Below, piece after piece: positions 28,218 through 35,951 of a DNA stretch of 64,000 nucleotides (position 1 is the stretch's first letter; every line of letters starts with the position of its first letter). A program made the translations under genes and the position numbers. This DNA is from Chryseobacterium gilvum (lineage in GTDB: Bacteria; Bacteroidota; Bacteroidia; Flavobacteriales; Weeksellaceae). The DNA lies in assembly GCF_025628965.1 (NCBI RefSeq), contig NZ_JAOTEN010000001.1, forward strand, positions 992,001 to 1,056,000, given 5' to 3'. The notes under the pieces are model-generated. The model was not told the origin of the DNA and made no database searches. It was given only the letters and a program-made list of their open reading frames with translations.

Positions 28218-29138
28218 TTGAAAGTTTTCAAAAATTTTAATGAATATTTTTCTCAAAAACCGTTAGCATTTTCTTTAGGGATGTTTGACGGGGTACATCT
28301 TGGTCATAAAAGCATTATTGATGAATTAAAAAAACTGGGATCTGAGCATGACCTGGAAACAGCGATTCTTACGTTCTGGCCGCATCCGAGATTTGTTTTT
28401 AACCCCAATGAAGATCTGAAGCTTCTTAACACTCTGGAAGAAAAAACCAGCTTACTTGATAAATACGGTATAAAAAATTTATTTCTCCAGGAATTTGATG
28501 AAGAATTCAGAAACCTTACCGGAGATGAATTTGTAAAGCAGATTTTAATTGATAAATTACATGTAAAGCATCTGATTGTGGGATATGACCACTCTTTCGG
28601 AAAAAATAAAAGTGGAAATTTTGAGCTTCTCGAAAAATTATCAAAAGAACTGCATTTTGAGGTTCAACAAATGGAGGCGATAAATATTCACGAAAATAAT
28701 ATCAGTTCGACAAAAATCCGCAATGCTCTTCTCAAAGGAAATATAAAGGAAGCCAACGAAATGTTGGGATATTCCTACTCTGTTTCCGGAGCGGTCGTTC
28801 ATGGTAGAAAATTAGGCAGAACAATTGGCTATCCTACCGCGAATATAGAAACGGATTCGATTAAACTTTTACCTAAAAAAGGCGCTTATATTGTTGAAGT
28901 TTTTGTTAAAGGCCAACAATATAAGGGAATGTTAAGCATTGGTACAAACCCAACTGTTAACGGAGAAAACTTAACGGTCGAAGTATATATTCTTGATTTT
29001 GAAGGAGATATTTATGATGAAAAGATAACCGTAAAGTTCAGGGATTTTCTACACGAGGAAATTAAATTTGAAGGTTTGGAAAAATTAATAGAGAGACTTG
29101 ATGAAGATAAGGTACTGACGGAGAATTTTTTATTTTAG
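28218..29138 (+). CDS. ribF: Bifunctional riboflavin kinase / FAD synthetase
   Basis: The 306-residue protein has an N-terminal nucleotidyltransferase domain (SLGMFDGVHLGHKS with the HxGH motif, and ISSTKIR near residue 170). A C-terminal riboflavin kinase domain follows (GRKLGRTIGYPTANIE). It phosphorylates riboflavin to FMN and adenylates FMN to FAD. The start chosen is TTG at 28218 (then KVFKNFNEYF), because the exact promoter -7 box at 28192-28199 overlaps the longer frame and family members begin here. It converges closely on the GLPGLI gene with no clear terminator between them. Confidence 0.94.
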   Translation: MKVFKNFNEYFSQKPLAFSLGMFDGVHLGHKSIIDELKKLGSEHDLETAILTFWPHPRFVFNPNEDLKLLNTLEEKTSLLDKYGIKNLFLQEFDEEFRNLTGDEFVKQILIDKLHVKHLIVGYDHSFGKNKSGNFELLEKLSKELHFEVQQMEAINIHENNISSTKIRNALLKGNIKEANEMLGYSYSVSGAVVHGRKLGRTIGYPTANIETDSIKLLPKKGAYIVEVFVKGQQYKGMLSIGTNPTVNGENLTVEVYILDFEGDIYDEKITVKFRDFLHEEIKFEGLEKLIERLDEDKVLTENFLF

Positions 29139-29158
29139 AAGAAAATTATAATGACCAA

Positions 29159-30016
29159 CTAGTTTTCCAATTCTAAAGGATTTTCATATTTTTTGTTTTC
29201 TTCTTTTTCTTTTTCCCGCTGTCTCAGCATTTCCTGTCCTTTAATAATTGTGGTTCCATAGCTTGCGAGTACAGCCGCCGCATTGGCATCAGCGTTCCTT
29301 ACCGCCTGTTTCAGCTTTGTCTGTGTTGTTTCTATCGCTTCGGTGTATCTGCTTTTCTTAATCATAACGAGTTTGCCTTTGAGTTTGGATTGAGGCACAG
29401 ATTTTACCAGCTCAAAATCAAAGTCACCCTTATCATCCGTTATTTTTATAATCAATCCCGGTAAACCACTAAATTTCATCGGGCCATACGGAAAAGGAAT
29501 TTCTGGGGAGTACCATGCGATCCAGTTTCTTCCTTTAAAGGTAACTTCGGCTTTTTTACAAGTAATGGTGTTAATCACTTTCGTTTCATCCACAAGCTTC
29601 CAGTTTTTGATTACAGGCTCTTTATAGGTAAGTAATGACATTCCGGCATAGTCGAAAAACTGTATATTTTCGTTGGATTGAATGATAGTAAAATATAAGT
29701 TTGTTTCTGGAATTTGCACTCCATTTTTAATGCCAAGAGTTATGCTTCCATCAGGATTATTTGTTGTTATTCTAGATCTATCTAATAATGAATCTCTTTT
29801 AAGAGAATTACTACTTGCAAAAAATGCACATTTATTCCCTACCAGTAATGCGAAAAGTTCTTTATGTCTATAATCAGTCCGCTTATCAAATCTACCTTTT
29901 AACTCATAAGTAAACTCTCCACGCAAAGTATCATATTGAGCATAAGACAGAAAACTATTAAGTAGAATAAATAGCTGAAGTAATTTTTTATTGTAATATA
30001 TAAAAAAGATTTTCAT
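29159..30016 (-). CDS. GLPGLI-family secreted protein
   Basis: The 285-residue protein has a signal peptide (residues 1-27, ending SYAQ) and the family-defining motif GLPGLI at residues 184-189, inside MKFSGLPGLIIKI. Another family element, the NWK ... CKKAEVTFKGRNWIAWYSPEIP region, lies just before it. GLPGLI proteins are abundant in Bacteroidota and have no established function. The gene lies 54 bp downstream of a small peptide gene with a bacteriocin-type leader and may be co-transcribed with it. The C-terminus is charged (REKEKEENKKYENP). The family is certain, the role unknown. Confidence 0.92.
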   Translation of the reverse strand: MKIFFIYYNKKLLQLFILLNSFLSYAQYDTLRGEFTYELKGRFDKRTDYRHKELFALLVGNKCAFFASSNSLKRDSLLDRSRITTNNPDGSITLGIKNGVQIPETNLYFTIIQSNENIQFFDYAGMSLLTYKEPVIKNWKLVDETKVINTITCKKAEVTFKGRNWIAWYSPEIPFPYGPMKFSGLPGLIIKITDDKGDFDFELVKSVPQSKLKGKLVMIKKSRYTEAIETTQTKLKQAVRNADANAAAVLASYGTTIIKGQEMLRQREKEKEENKKYENPLELEN

Positions 30017-30070
30017 AATAAAAATTGCACTTATAGTATAACAGTTTCTACCATAAGTGCATAAATTCGA

Positions 30071-30280
30071 TTAATTAGCAGCAAGATTATTAGATGGACC
30101 ACTATAAGTCGGTGTAGGACAGTTAATTGCTTCCACCCTATCACGCCATTCAGCTGCTTGTTGCGGAGTCCAATCTTGAGTAGTTGTAGCAGTTAAGCCA
30201 CACCTAGTTTCTGCAATCCAAACCTGGCCTGCTGTTACAGTTTTAAGCTCATTTCTAGATAATTTCTTTAAATTTTTCAT
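30071..30280 (-). CDS. Small bacteriocin-like peptide with double-glycine-type leader
   Basis: The 69-residue peptide starts MKNLKKLSRNELKTVTAG, an 18-residue leader of the type removed by peptidase-containing ABC exporters, with Ala-Gly at the usual Gly-Gly site. The remaining 51 residues (QVWIAETRCGL ... CPTPTYSGPSNN) contain two cysteines that could form one disulfide, and are Thr/Gln/Pro-rich. A second gene with almost the same leader is at 48738-48872. No exporter or immunity gene is visible nearby; the next gene in the operon encodes a GLPGLI protein. NCBI-style naming would be 'bacteriocin-like protein'; activity is not established. Confidence 0.75.
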   Translation of the reverse strand: MKNLKKLSRNELKTVTAGQVWIAETRCGLTATTTQDWTPQQAAEWRDRVEAINCPTPTYSGPSNNLAAN

Positions 30281-30496
30281 AATGTAATAAATTTTTAATT
30301 AAAATTTGTGTTTAAACTTTCTTGCGCATTTTGTTTCAACACTCCAAAGAAAAACATAAAGTATGATATCTACAATAGTAAATACCACATATTTTAAACA
30401 AATTTATTATGTTAAGTATTTTTGAATCAATTAATTACAATGATTATAATTAAGAAATTGATACAAATAATTTAATTATAATGCGCAATAAATATT

Positions 30497-30850
30497 TTAA
30501 GAAATTTCAATTTCCTCCTTCGCTTTTTTCGTCAGCGATTGAAATACCAAATCATATGACTGGTCAATCAGTTTAAAAATCAAATCACGTTTCAAACCGT
30601 CTGTCATTACAGAATTCCAGTGGGTTTTATTCATATGAAAAGCGCCTGTGATTTGAGGATGTTGTTCACGCAATTCTGCACTCCATTCCGGATCAGTTTT
30701 CACATTGATCGAAAGAGGCTGTTTTTCCAAGGCCATCAATAAAAACATTTTTGGCCCTACTTTCATGACAAGTGTTTCGTTATCAAAAGGAAAGCTTTCC
30801 GTAACCCCTTTTTTTGCGAGACAATACTCTAAAACTTCGTTGGCATCCAT
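30497..30850 (-). CDS. MmcQ/YjbR-family protein
   Basis: The 117-residue protein matches the YjbR/MmcQ family, also called a CyaY-like DNA-binding fold. Visible landmarks are FPFDNETLVMKVGPKMFLLM, SINVKTDPEWSAELRE and the C-terminal MNKTHWNSVMTDG. This family is a compact single-domain protein of unclear function, sometimes described as double-wing DNA-binding. It is transcribed divergently from the NAD(P)-binding oxidoreductase gene, 82 bp away, and has its own exact -7 element. The length is typical. Confidence 0.87.
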   Translation of the reverse strand: MDANEVLEYCLAKKGVTESFPFDNETLVMKVGPKMFLLMALEKQPLSINVKTDPEWSAELREQHPQITGAFHMNKTHWNSVMTDGLKRDLIFKLIDQSYDLVFQSLTKKAKEEIEIS

Positions 30851-30881
30851 GAATCGTGATAATAATGATTGATATTAATGC

Positions 30882-30889
30882 CAAATGTA
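30882..30889 (-). promoter_or_regulatory. -7 promoter element of the MmcQ/YjbR-type gene
   Basis: On the minus strand TACATTTG is an exact TAnnTTTG match 31 bp before the ATG. Confidence 0.6.
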
Positions 30890-30932
30890 GTAAATTTAAG
30901 AAAGAAAAAATCATTACAATAAACTACTTATT

Positions 30933-31589
30933 ATGAAAGCTTTGGTTATAGGCGCAACAGGTGCTACCGGAAAAGATTTGATACACCAATTATTACATGA
31001 TCAGGATTTTGAGGAAATTCATGTTTTTGTAAGAAAACCTGTTGATATTCAGGATGAAAAACTGAAAACTCATGTCATAGATTTTGAAAAACCGGAAGAT
31101 TGGAAAAATTCTGTAAAAGGCGATGTCGTTTTTTCCTGTCTCGGAACTACTTTAAAAACTGCGGGAAGCAAAGAAGCACAGCGTAAAGTAGATTTCGGGT
31201 ATCAGTATGAATTTGCAAAAGCTGCCAAAGAAAATAATGTGGAAGATTATGTTTTGGTTTCCGCCTACGGAGCAGATCCAAAGTCTAAAATTTTCTATTC
31301 TAAGATGAAAGGTGAACTGGAAGAAGCTGTAAAACAGCTGCATTTCAACAAAATTACCATTTTTAAACCCGGAATGCTGGAAAGAAAAGATTCTGAAAGA
31401 ACCGGAGAAGTTCTGGGAAGCAGAATTATTAAATTTGCCAACAAATTAGGACTTCTGGAAAGCCAAAAACCATTGCCTACATCCGTTTTGGCCAAAGCGA
31501 TGATCAATTCTTCCAAAATAAAAAGCAACGGATATTCAAGTATAAAACTTGGGAATATTTTCAGTTTTGCGGAGAAGGGTAATGATTAA
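30933..31589 (+). CDS. NAD(P)-binding oxidoreductase, HTATIP2/atypical SDR-like
   Basis: The 218-residue protein starts with a Rossmann nucleotide-binding loop, ALVIGATGATGKDLI. It continues with VVFSCLGTTLKTAGSKEA and YVLVSAYGADPKSKIFYSKMKGELE, where the Tyr-x3-Lys pattern of short-chain dehydrogenases is visible as YSKMK. The later FKPGMLERKDSERTGE segment is typical of the HTATIP2/YbjT-like atypical SDR group. The substrate is unknown. The gene is monocistronic and ends at a terminator shared with the convergent glutathione peroxidase gene. Confidence 0.85.
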   Translation: MKALVIGATGATGKDLIHQLLHDQDFEEIHVFVRKPVDIQDEKLKTHVIDFEKPEDWKNSVKGDVVFSCLGTTLKTAGSKEAQRKVDFGYQYEFAKAAKENNVEDYVLVSAYGADPKSKIFYSKMKGELEEAVKQLHFNKITIFKPGMLERKDSERTGEVLGSRIIKFANKLGLLESQKPLPTSVLAKAMINSSKIKSNGYSSIKLGNIFSFAEKGND

Positions 31590-31603
31590 ACCAATAAAAA
31601 TCA

Positions 31604-31644
31604 TTCAGCCCGGCTTACTCAGAATTATAGAAAGCCGGACTGAA
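31604..31644. terminator. Bidirectional intrinsic terminator
   Basis: A 13-position stem with one C/A mismatch (31604-31616 with 31632-31644) lies between convergent genes. Confidence 0.8.
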
Positions 31645-31660
31645 AAAATATTATAATTTT

Positions 31661-32236
31661 TTATTGTAAATATTTTGTAATTGCCTGATCTGTAGGCTTT
31701 GTAGTACTAATAAAACTATCAACCAGTTTTCCGTTTTCGTCTACTAAAAATTTAGTAAAATTCCATAGAATCGTTGTGTTTTTCACTCCGTTTAATTCCT
31801 TTTCAGTCAGATATTTAAAAATAGGTGCGGTATCATCTCCTTTTACGGAAACTTTTGCTGCCAACGGAAAGGTAACGCCGTAATTTTTCTGGCAGAAAGC
31901 GCCGATCTCAACATTAGTTCCCGGTTCCTGACCGCCAAAATTGTTTGCCGGAAATCCTACGACAACCAGTTTATCCTTGTATTCATTTGACAACTTCTCC
32001 AGATCTGCATATTGAGGTGTGAAACCACATTCTGAAGCCGTGTTTACAATCAGTATTTTCTTGCCTTTGAAATCGGCAAAATTGATTTCTTTTCCATCAA
32101 GACTCTCCACTTTGTAGTCGTAAATTGTTTTTCCCATCAGTTCGTTGGTTTTATTTTTAGACATTTCACTTTTTTGATTGGTGCAGCTTTGCAGAAATGC
32201 AACAAAAGAAAGCAATACCAGAAAAATCTTATTCAT
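31661..32236 (-). CDS. Glutathione-peroxidase-family lipoprotein
   Basis: The 191-residue protein has a lipoprotein signal (lipobox LQSC, Cys18) and a GPx domain. The peroxidatic cysteine is C70 in NTASECGFTPQ; the glutamine and tryptophan of the catalytic tetrad are in GGQEPGTN and LWNFTKF. A second cysteine in FCQKNYGVTFP is where thioredoxin-dependent GPx enzymes place the resolving cysteine. It should reduce peroxides in the periplasm, probably using thioredoxin-like donors rather than glutathione. The gene lies 39 bp after a LolA-like gene on the same strand and may share its transcript. Confidence 0.9.
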   Translation of the reverse strand: MNKIFLVLLSFVAFLQSCTNQKSEMSKNKTNELMGKTIYDYKVESLDGKEINFADFKGKKILIVNTASECGFTPQYADLEKLSNEYKDKLVVVGFPANNFGGQEPGTNVEIGAFCQKNYGVTFPLAAKVSVKGDDTAPIFKYLTEKELNGVKNTTILWNFTKFLVDENGKLVDSFISTTKPTDQAITKYLQ

Positions 32237-32275
32237 ATTATACTTATTTATTGGCAGCGATGCTGCGGTTATTTA

Positions 32276-32938
32276 TTAAAATTTAAATGTGTTGGAAGGA
32301 AATGCTTTATTAATCTCTACTTTGTTCAGAAGCATGACAAAATCGCCGTCTTTTTTTACACTCGAAGATTCTATTCTGAAAGGCATTAAGAGACTTCCTA
32401 CTTTTTTATAGTCAGAATACAGCAGTGTTTCATCTTTCTTTATTTCTTTAAGAAGCATGTAGGTTTTTGTATCAAAATAGTAGTAATTTTTATTCACATT
32501 TTTTGTCAGCTGTACTTTATGACAATAGATATCCCCTATTTTTTCTTTGCCTAGATATTTGGCATCAAACCCTTTATTTTCCCAGTCAATAAAATCATTA
32601 TCAAAGCTTTCTGCAGTATAACTTGGGTATTCCTGAATTTTATTGGTGGCATAATTCATCGCGTAACCTTTGGTTCCGTCATATCCTTCAATCGCAGTTT
32701 CCTTATTGTTTATGGTAAGCACTGTTTTGGTAAGATTGGGACGCTGCTGGTAAATTTTAATCGGATACTCATCTTTTACCCCTAAAATTACTTTCCCCTG
32801 AAGAAAAACTGAATTTAAGAGCTTCCAATTGGTTAATCCACCCGACAGTTCGATATTTTTATCGATAATTTCTTTAGCGGTCTGAGCAAAAGACCATTGT
32901 GAAAAGATCAGGACGAAAACTAAAAGTAATTTCTTCAT
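32276..32938 (-). CDS. LolA-like outer-membrane lipoprotein-sorting-type protein
   Basis: The 220-residue protein has a signal peptide ending SFAQ and a predicted beta-rich body. The opening TAKEIIDKNIELSGG and the pattern GKEKIGDIYCHKVQLTKN ... YYYFDTKTYMLLKE are typical of the LolA/LppX-like superfamily members common in Bacteroidota. Such proteins bind lipids or lipoproteins in the periplasm, but many paralogues have no known role. It has its own exact -7 element, and the GPx-like gene follows 39 bp downstream. Confidence 0.75.
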   Translation of the reverse strand: MKKLLLVFVLIFSQWSFAQTAKEIIDKNIELSGGLTNWKLLNSVFLQGKVILGVKDEYPIKIYQQRPNLTKTVLTINNKETAIEGYDGTKGYAMNYATNKIQEYPSYTAESFDNDFIDWENKGFDAKYLGKEKIGDIYCHKVQLTKNVNKNYYYFDTKTYMLLKEIKKDETLLYSDYKKVGSLLMPFRIESSSVKKDGDFVMLLNKVEINKAFPSNTFKF

Positions 32939-32955
32939 TCAATCAATTTATAATT

Positions 32956-32963
32956 CAAATATA
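32956..32963 (-). promoter_or_regulatory. -7 promoter element of the LolA-like gene
   Basis: On the minus strand TATATTTG is an exact TAnnTTTG match 17 bp before the ATG at 32938. It separates this gene from the kdsB operon upstream. Confidence 0.65.
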
Positions 32964-33034
32964 GGGCTTTTTTAATTTGAAAGTCTGAAAATGAAACGAT
33001 AACATAATTTTCAAATTATCTAATACAATAATTT

Positions 33035-33757
33035 TCAAATTAATTTCCTTGCTTTTTCTAAATCTTCCGGAGTATCGATTCCTACACCAATAAAGTTGGT
33101 TTCTATCAGTTTTATCTTCATCCCGTATTCCAGATAACGGATGCATTCTATTTTTTCTGATATTTCCAGCGGCTTCATCTCGAGCGTTGAAAACTGAAGC
33201 AAAGCGTGTTTTCTGAAGGCATATACGCCGATGTGCTTAAAATAATTCACACCATATGAAATCTCACGGTGAAAAGGAATAACAGAACGGCTGAAATACA
33301 GGGCGAAACCATTATTATCGGTAATTACTTTTACATTATTCGGGTTTTTGATTTCCTCTTTTTCTGTGAGTTTTATTTTTAAAGAGGCCAGAGAAATTTC
33401 CTGATTGTGGTCTTGTGTAAAAACTTCAATAAGCTGTTTCAGCGGTTCAAGTTTTAAAAACGGCTCATCACCCTGAACATTAATAACGATATCACAATCG
33501 ATATTCTGAACAGCTTCTGCGATACGGTCACTTCCTGTTTCGTGCTGACCGGTCATCACTGCTTTTCCGCCATGTGCTTCAATTTCATTAAAAATAATTT
33601 CAGAATCTGTGGCTACAAAAACTTCATCGAACAAACCGGTTTCTACAACATTCTGATACGTTGTTGTAATCACAGTTTTTTCTCCTAAGAGCTGCATCAG
33701 TTTTCCGGGAAAACGGCTGGCTTCATAACGGGCAGGAATAACGGCGATGATTTTCAT
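33035..33757 (-). CDS. kdsB: CMP-Kdo synthetase (3-deoxy-manno-octulosonate cytidylyltransferase)
   Basis: The 240-residue protein is a full-length KdsB. It shows the nucleotide-binding opening [21 protein letters not shown], the [14 protein letters not shown] motif and NVQGDEPFL for metal binding. It activates Kdo with CTP so that it can be added to lipid A in the cytoplasm. It is the last gene of a close-packed minus-strand run; the aminotransferase stop is 9 bp upstream. KdsA, two steps earlier in the same pathway, is at 13612-14421. Confidence 0.96.
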   Translation of the reverse strand: MKIIAVIPARYEASRFPGKLMQLLGEKTVITTTYQNVVETGLFDEVFVATDSEIIFNEIEAHGGKAVMTGQHETGSDRIAEAVQNIDCDIVINVQGDEPFLKLEPLKQLIEVFTQDHNQEISLASLKIKLTEKEEIKNPNNVKVITDNNGFALYFSRSVIPFHREISYGVNYFKHIGVYAFRKHALLQFSTLEMKPLEISEKIECIRYLEYGMKIKLIETNFIGVGIDTPEDLEKARKLI

Positions 33758-33766
33758 AAAAGAATC

Positions 33767-35020
33767 TTATTTTAAATGATTTAAAGCGTTCTCCAATTTT
33801 GGCAGCATTACTTCAATTTCACTGATTTCCAGACCTCCTACAGAAGCTCTGAACCAAGGTTCGGATTTGGCCTCTCCAAATGCTGAAAAAGGGACTAAAG
33901 CAACACCCGCATCACTGATTAAATAGAATACCAAATCTGACGAATTCTCTATTAAACCGCCGTCCGGTTTTGTTTTCCCAATGTAATCCAACTTGATCGT
34001 TAAATACATGGCGCCCATCGGTTCGATACTTTCTACCTTCAAACCTTTATTTTTTAAATCCTGAATCCCGTGGTGAAGCACTTTCAGGCTGGCTTCAAGC
34101 CTTCCTTTAAATTCTTCTACGAAATCGTTTACCTGATCATAATTTTCATAAAATTTTGCTGTGGCCTCCTGTTCCGGTTTTGGCGCCCAAGCTCCGACGT
34201 GGGTAAGAAGGGCTTTCATTTTATCCATAATATGAGAAGGGCCAAACCCCCATCCGACGCGTACTCCCGTTGCCGCCAAACATTTGGAGATTCCATCAAT
34301 GTAAATGGTATATTCTTTCATTTCAGGGAAAAGTGAAACGGGGTCTACATGTTTTGAACCGAATGTAAGATTAGAGTAAATCTGGTCATACATTAAATAT
34401 AAAGGTTTTTCATCTGCTCCTCTTCTTTTGTTTTCTTTAAGCACCAATTCACAGATTTCTCTCAACTGGTTTTCCGTAAACATCGTTCCCGTAGGATTTA
34501 AAGGAGAACACAGGGAAAGCAAAACGGCTCCTTCTACAAATGGCCTTAGATCAGCAGCTGTAGGCAGAAAATTGTTTTCCGGAGTGGTTTTTACTTCAAC
34601 TGCCTCCGCAGAAGTAAGATAGGTGTAGTGATTGTTGTTCCAGGAAGGGGTAGGATAAATAACTTTATCTCCTGCATCAACGATTACTTTATACACTGCA
34701 TAAATTAATGGCCTTGATCCTGCTGTGATTAAAATATCATTGACATCGTATTCAAGATTACATCTTTTTTTGAGGTCATTAGAAACCGATTTCCTTAAAG
34801 ATAAAAGTCCGTTTGCGGGCGGATAATTGGTAAGATTAATCTGATACGCTTTCTGAATCTCTTCCTTCAGCTTCACAGGTATTGGATACAGATCAGAATT
34901 CAGATCACCAATGGTGAGATTGGCAATTTCTGCTCCCTGTGCCTTTAAATCATTGACTTCATTGCCAATTTTCACAATTTCAGAACCGATGAGGTTCGCC
35001 GCTAATTTTGAAACTTTCAC
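33767..35020 (-). CDS. Class I/II PLP-dependent aminotransferase
   Basis: The 417-residue fold-type I aminotransferase carries the Schiff-base lysine K246 in YIDGISKCLAATGVRVGW. It also has the substrate and cofactor motifs SPLNPTGTMF and MYDQIYSNLTFG, and a C-terminal arginine in WFRASVGG that would bind the substrate carboxylate. It is most like the aspartate aminotransferase group; the exact amino donor is not readable. It lies 20 bp after a lipoprotein gene and 9 bp before kdsB, so it is likely in the same operon. Confidence 0.85.
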   Translation of the reverse strand: MKVSKLAANLIGSEIVKIGNEVNDLKAQGAEIANLTIGDLNSDLYPIPVKLKEEIQKAYQINLTNYPPANGLLSLRKSVSNDLKKRCNLEYDVNDILITAGSRPLIYAVYKVIVDAGDKVIYPTPSWNNNHYTYLTSAEAVEVKTTPENNFLPTAADLRPFVEGAVLLSLCSPLNPTGTMFTENQLREICELVLKENKRRGADEKPLYLMYDQIYSNLTFGSKHVDPVSLFPEMKEYTIYIDGISKCLAATGVRVGWGFGPSHIMDKMKALLTHVGAWAPKPEQEATAKFYENYDQVNDFVEEFKGRLEASLKVLHHGIQDLKNKGLKVESIEPMGAMYLTIKLDYIGKTKPDGGLIENSSDLVFYLISDAGVALVPFSAFGEAKSEPWFRASVGGLEISEIEVMLPKLENALNHLK

Positions 35021-35040
35021 TTTATTTTCTTTAAGTTTAT

Positions 35041-35943
35041 TTAATATTTTCTGTCAATATTTATTCTTTTCCGAATTTCTTCTTCAGGAATTTTTGCGTC
35101 AAAGAGATTCATCAATTCTTTAGACTTTTTAGCAACATCAGAATTTGGATATTTTTTAATAATCCTGTTAAATTCTTCCCTGTTTTCAGAATAAATTGTT
35201 CCGTCTGAATGTTCGTAAGTAGGAGTATTATCCATTCCAAACAAATAATCGTACAAATAATTATGGTATAGTTCTTTCGCTCTGGAAATTAAAAAGCTAT
35301 CGGGATATTTCTTAATAAAGTTTTCCCAAAACACTGTTCTTTCGCCCAATTCTTTCCATGAAATTGCCAAACCCGCATCTGCAGAATACAATTTTTCACT
35401 TTCTTTCGAGAGCTGAAGAATATACAGATTATAATCCGGTGTTACTTTGTTCCCGAAAATAGAGTAATAATGATCCGGCTCAGACCAGATTTCTGTGTAG
35501 CCTTCTCCTACTTCTCTAAATTCAAGACTTCCTTTCTTCAATTCATTACTCAGCTTTCTTACACTTTCGGGAAGCTGTAGCTGCTCATTTTCAGGATTAT
35601 AATAATTGACATAGTTATCCAGAACATCTCCAAGCTGACTGCTCAGACAATGTATATATTTATTGCGGATTTCCAGATACTCTTCGTATATTTTGTCATT
35701 CTGCTCAGGAGTATTTTTAGCAATTTCTTTTTCTGTTTTTGCTTGATACCATTGAAGAGATCTGATATAATCTTCCGGTTTGTTTTCAGAAGAGCAGGCT
35801 GTATCTGCAGGCTTATACAAATCGTCTTTTAACGGTGTTTCTGCGATGGTGTCATTTGCTGATTTCCGCTCAAGAATTACAGATTCTTTTTGATGACACG
35901 CAAAAAGAAAAACAGACAGAATTAGAATGGCTAAAATTCTCAT
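35041..35943 (-). CDS. Hypothetical lipoprotein with TPR-like C-terminus
   Basis: I place the start at 35941-35943, giving 300 residues with a lipoprotein signal (MRILAILILSVFLFAC, lipid Cys16). The longer reading to 36099 adds 52 basic residues that lie inside the end of the mutase gene and would hide the signal. The middle part is predicted to be helical and the tail has two similar helix pairs (ENFIKKYPDSFLISRAKELY and NRIIKKYPNSDVAKKSKELM) that look TPR-like. It lies 8 bp after the mutase stop, so it is translated from the same transcript. The function is unknown. Confidence 0.75.
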   Translation of the reverse strand: MRILAILILSVFLFACHQKESVILERKSANDTIAETPLKDDLYKPADTACSSENKPEDYIRSLQWYQAKTEKEIAKNTPEQNDKIYEEYLEIRNKYIHCLSSQLGDVLDNYVNYYNPENEQLQLPESVRKLSNELKKGSLEFREVGEGYTEIWSEPDHYYSIFGNKVTPDYNLYILQLSKESEKLYSADAGLAISWKELGERTVFWENFIKKYPDSFLISRAKELYHNYLYDYLFGMDNTPTYEHSDGTIYSENREEFNRIIKKYPNSDVAKKSKELMNLFDAKIPEEEIRKRINIDRKY

Positions 35944-35951
35944 TTTAGAAC

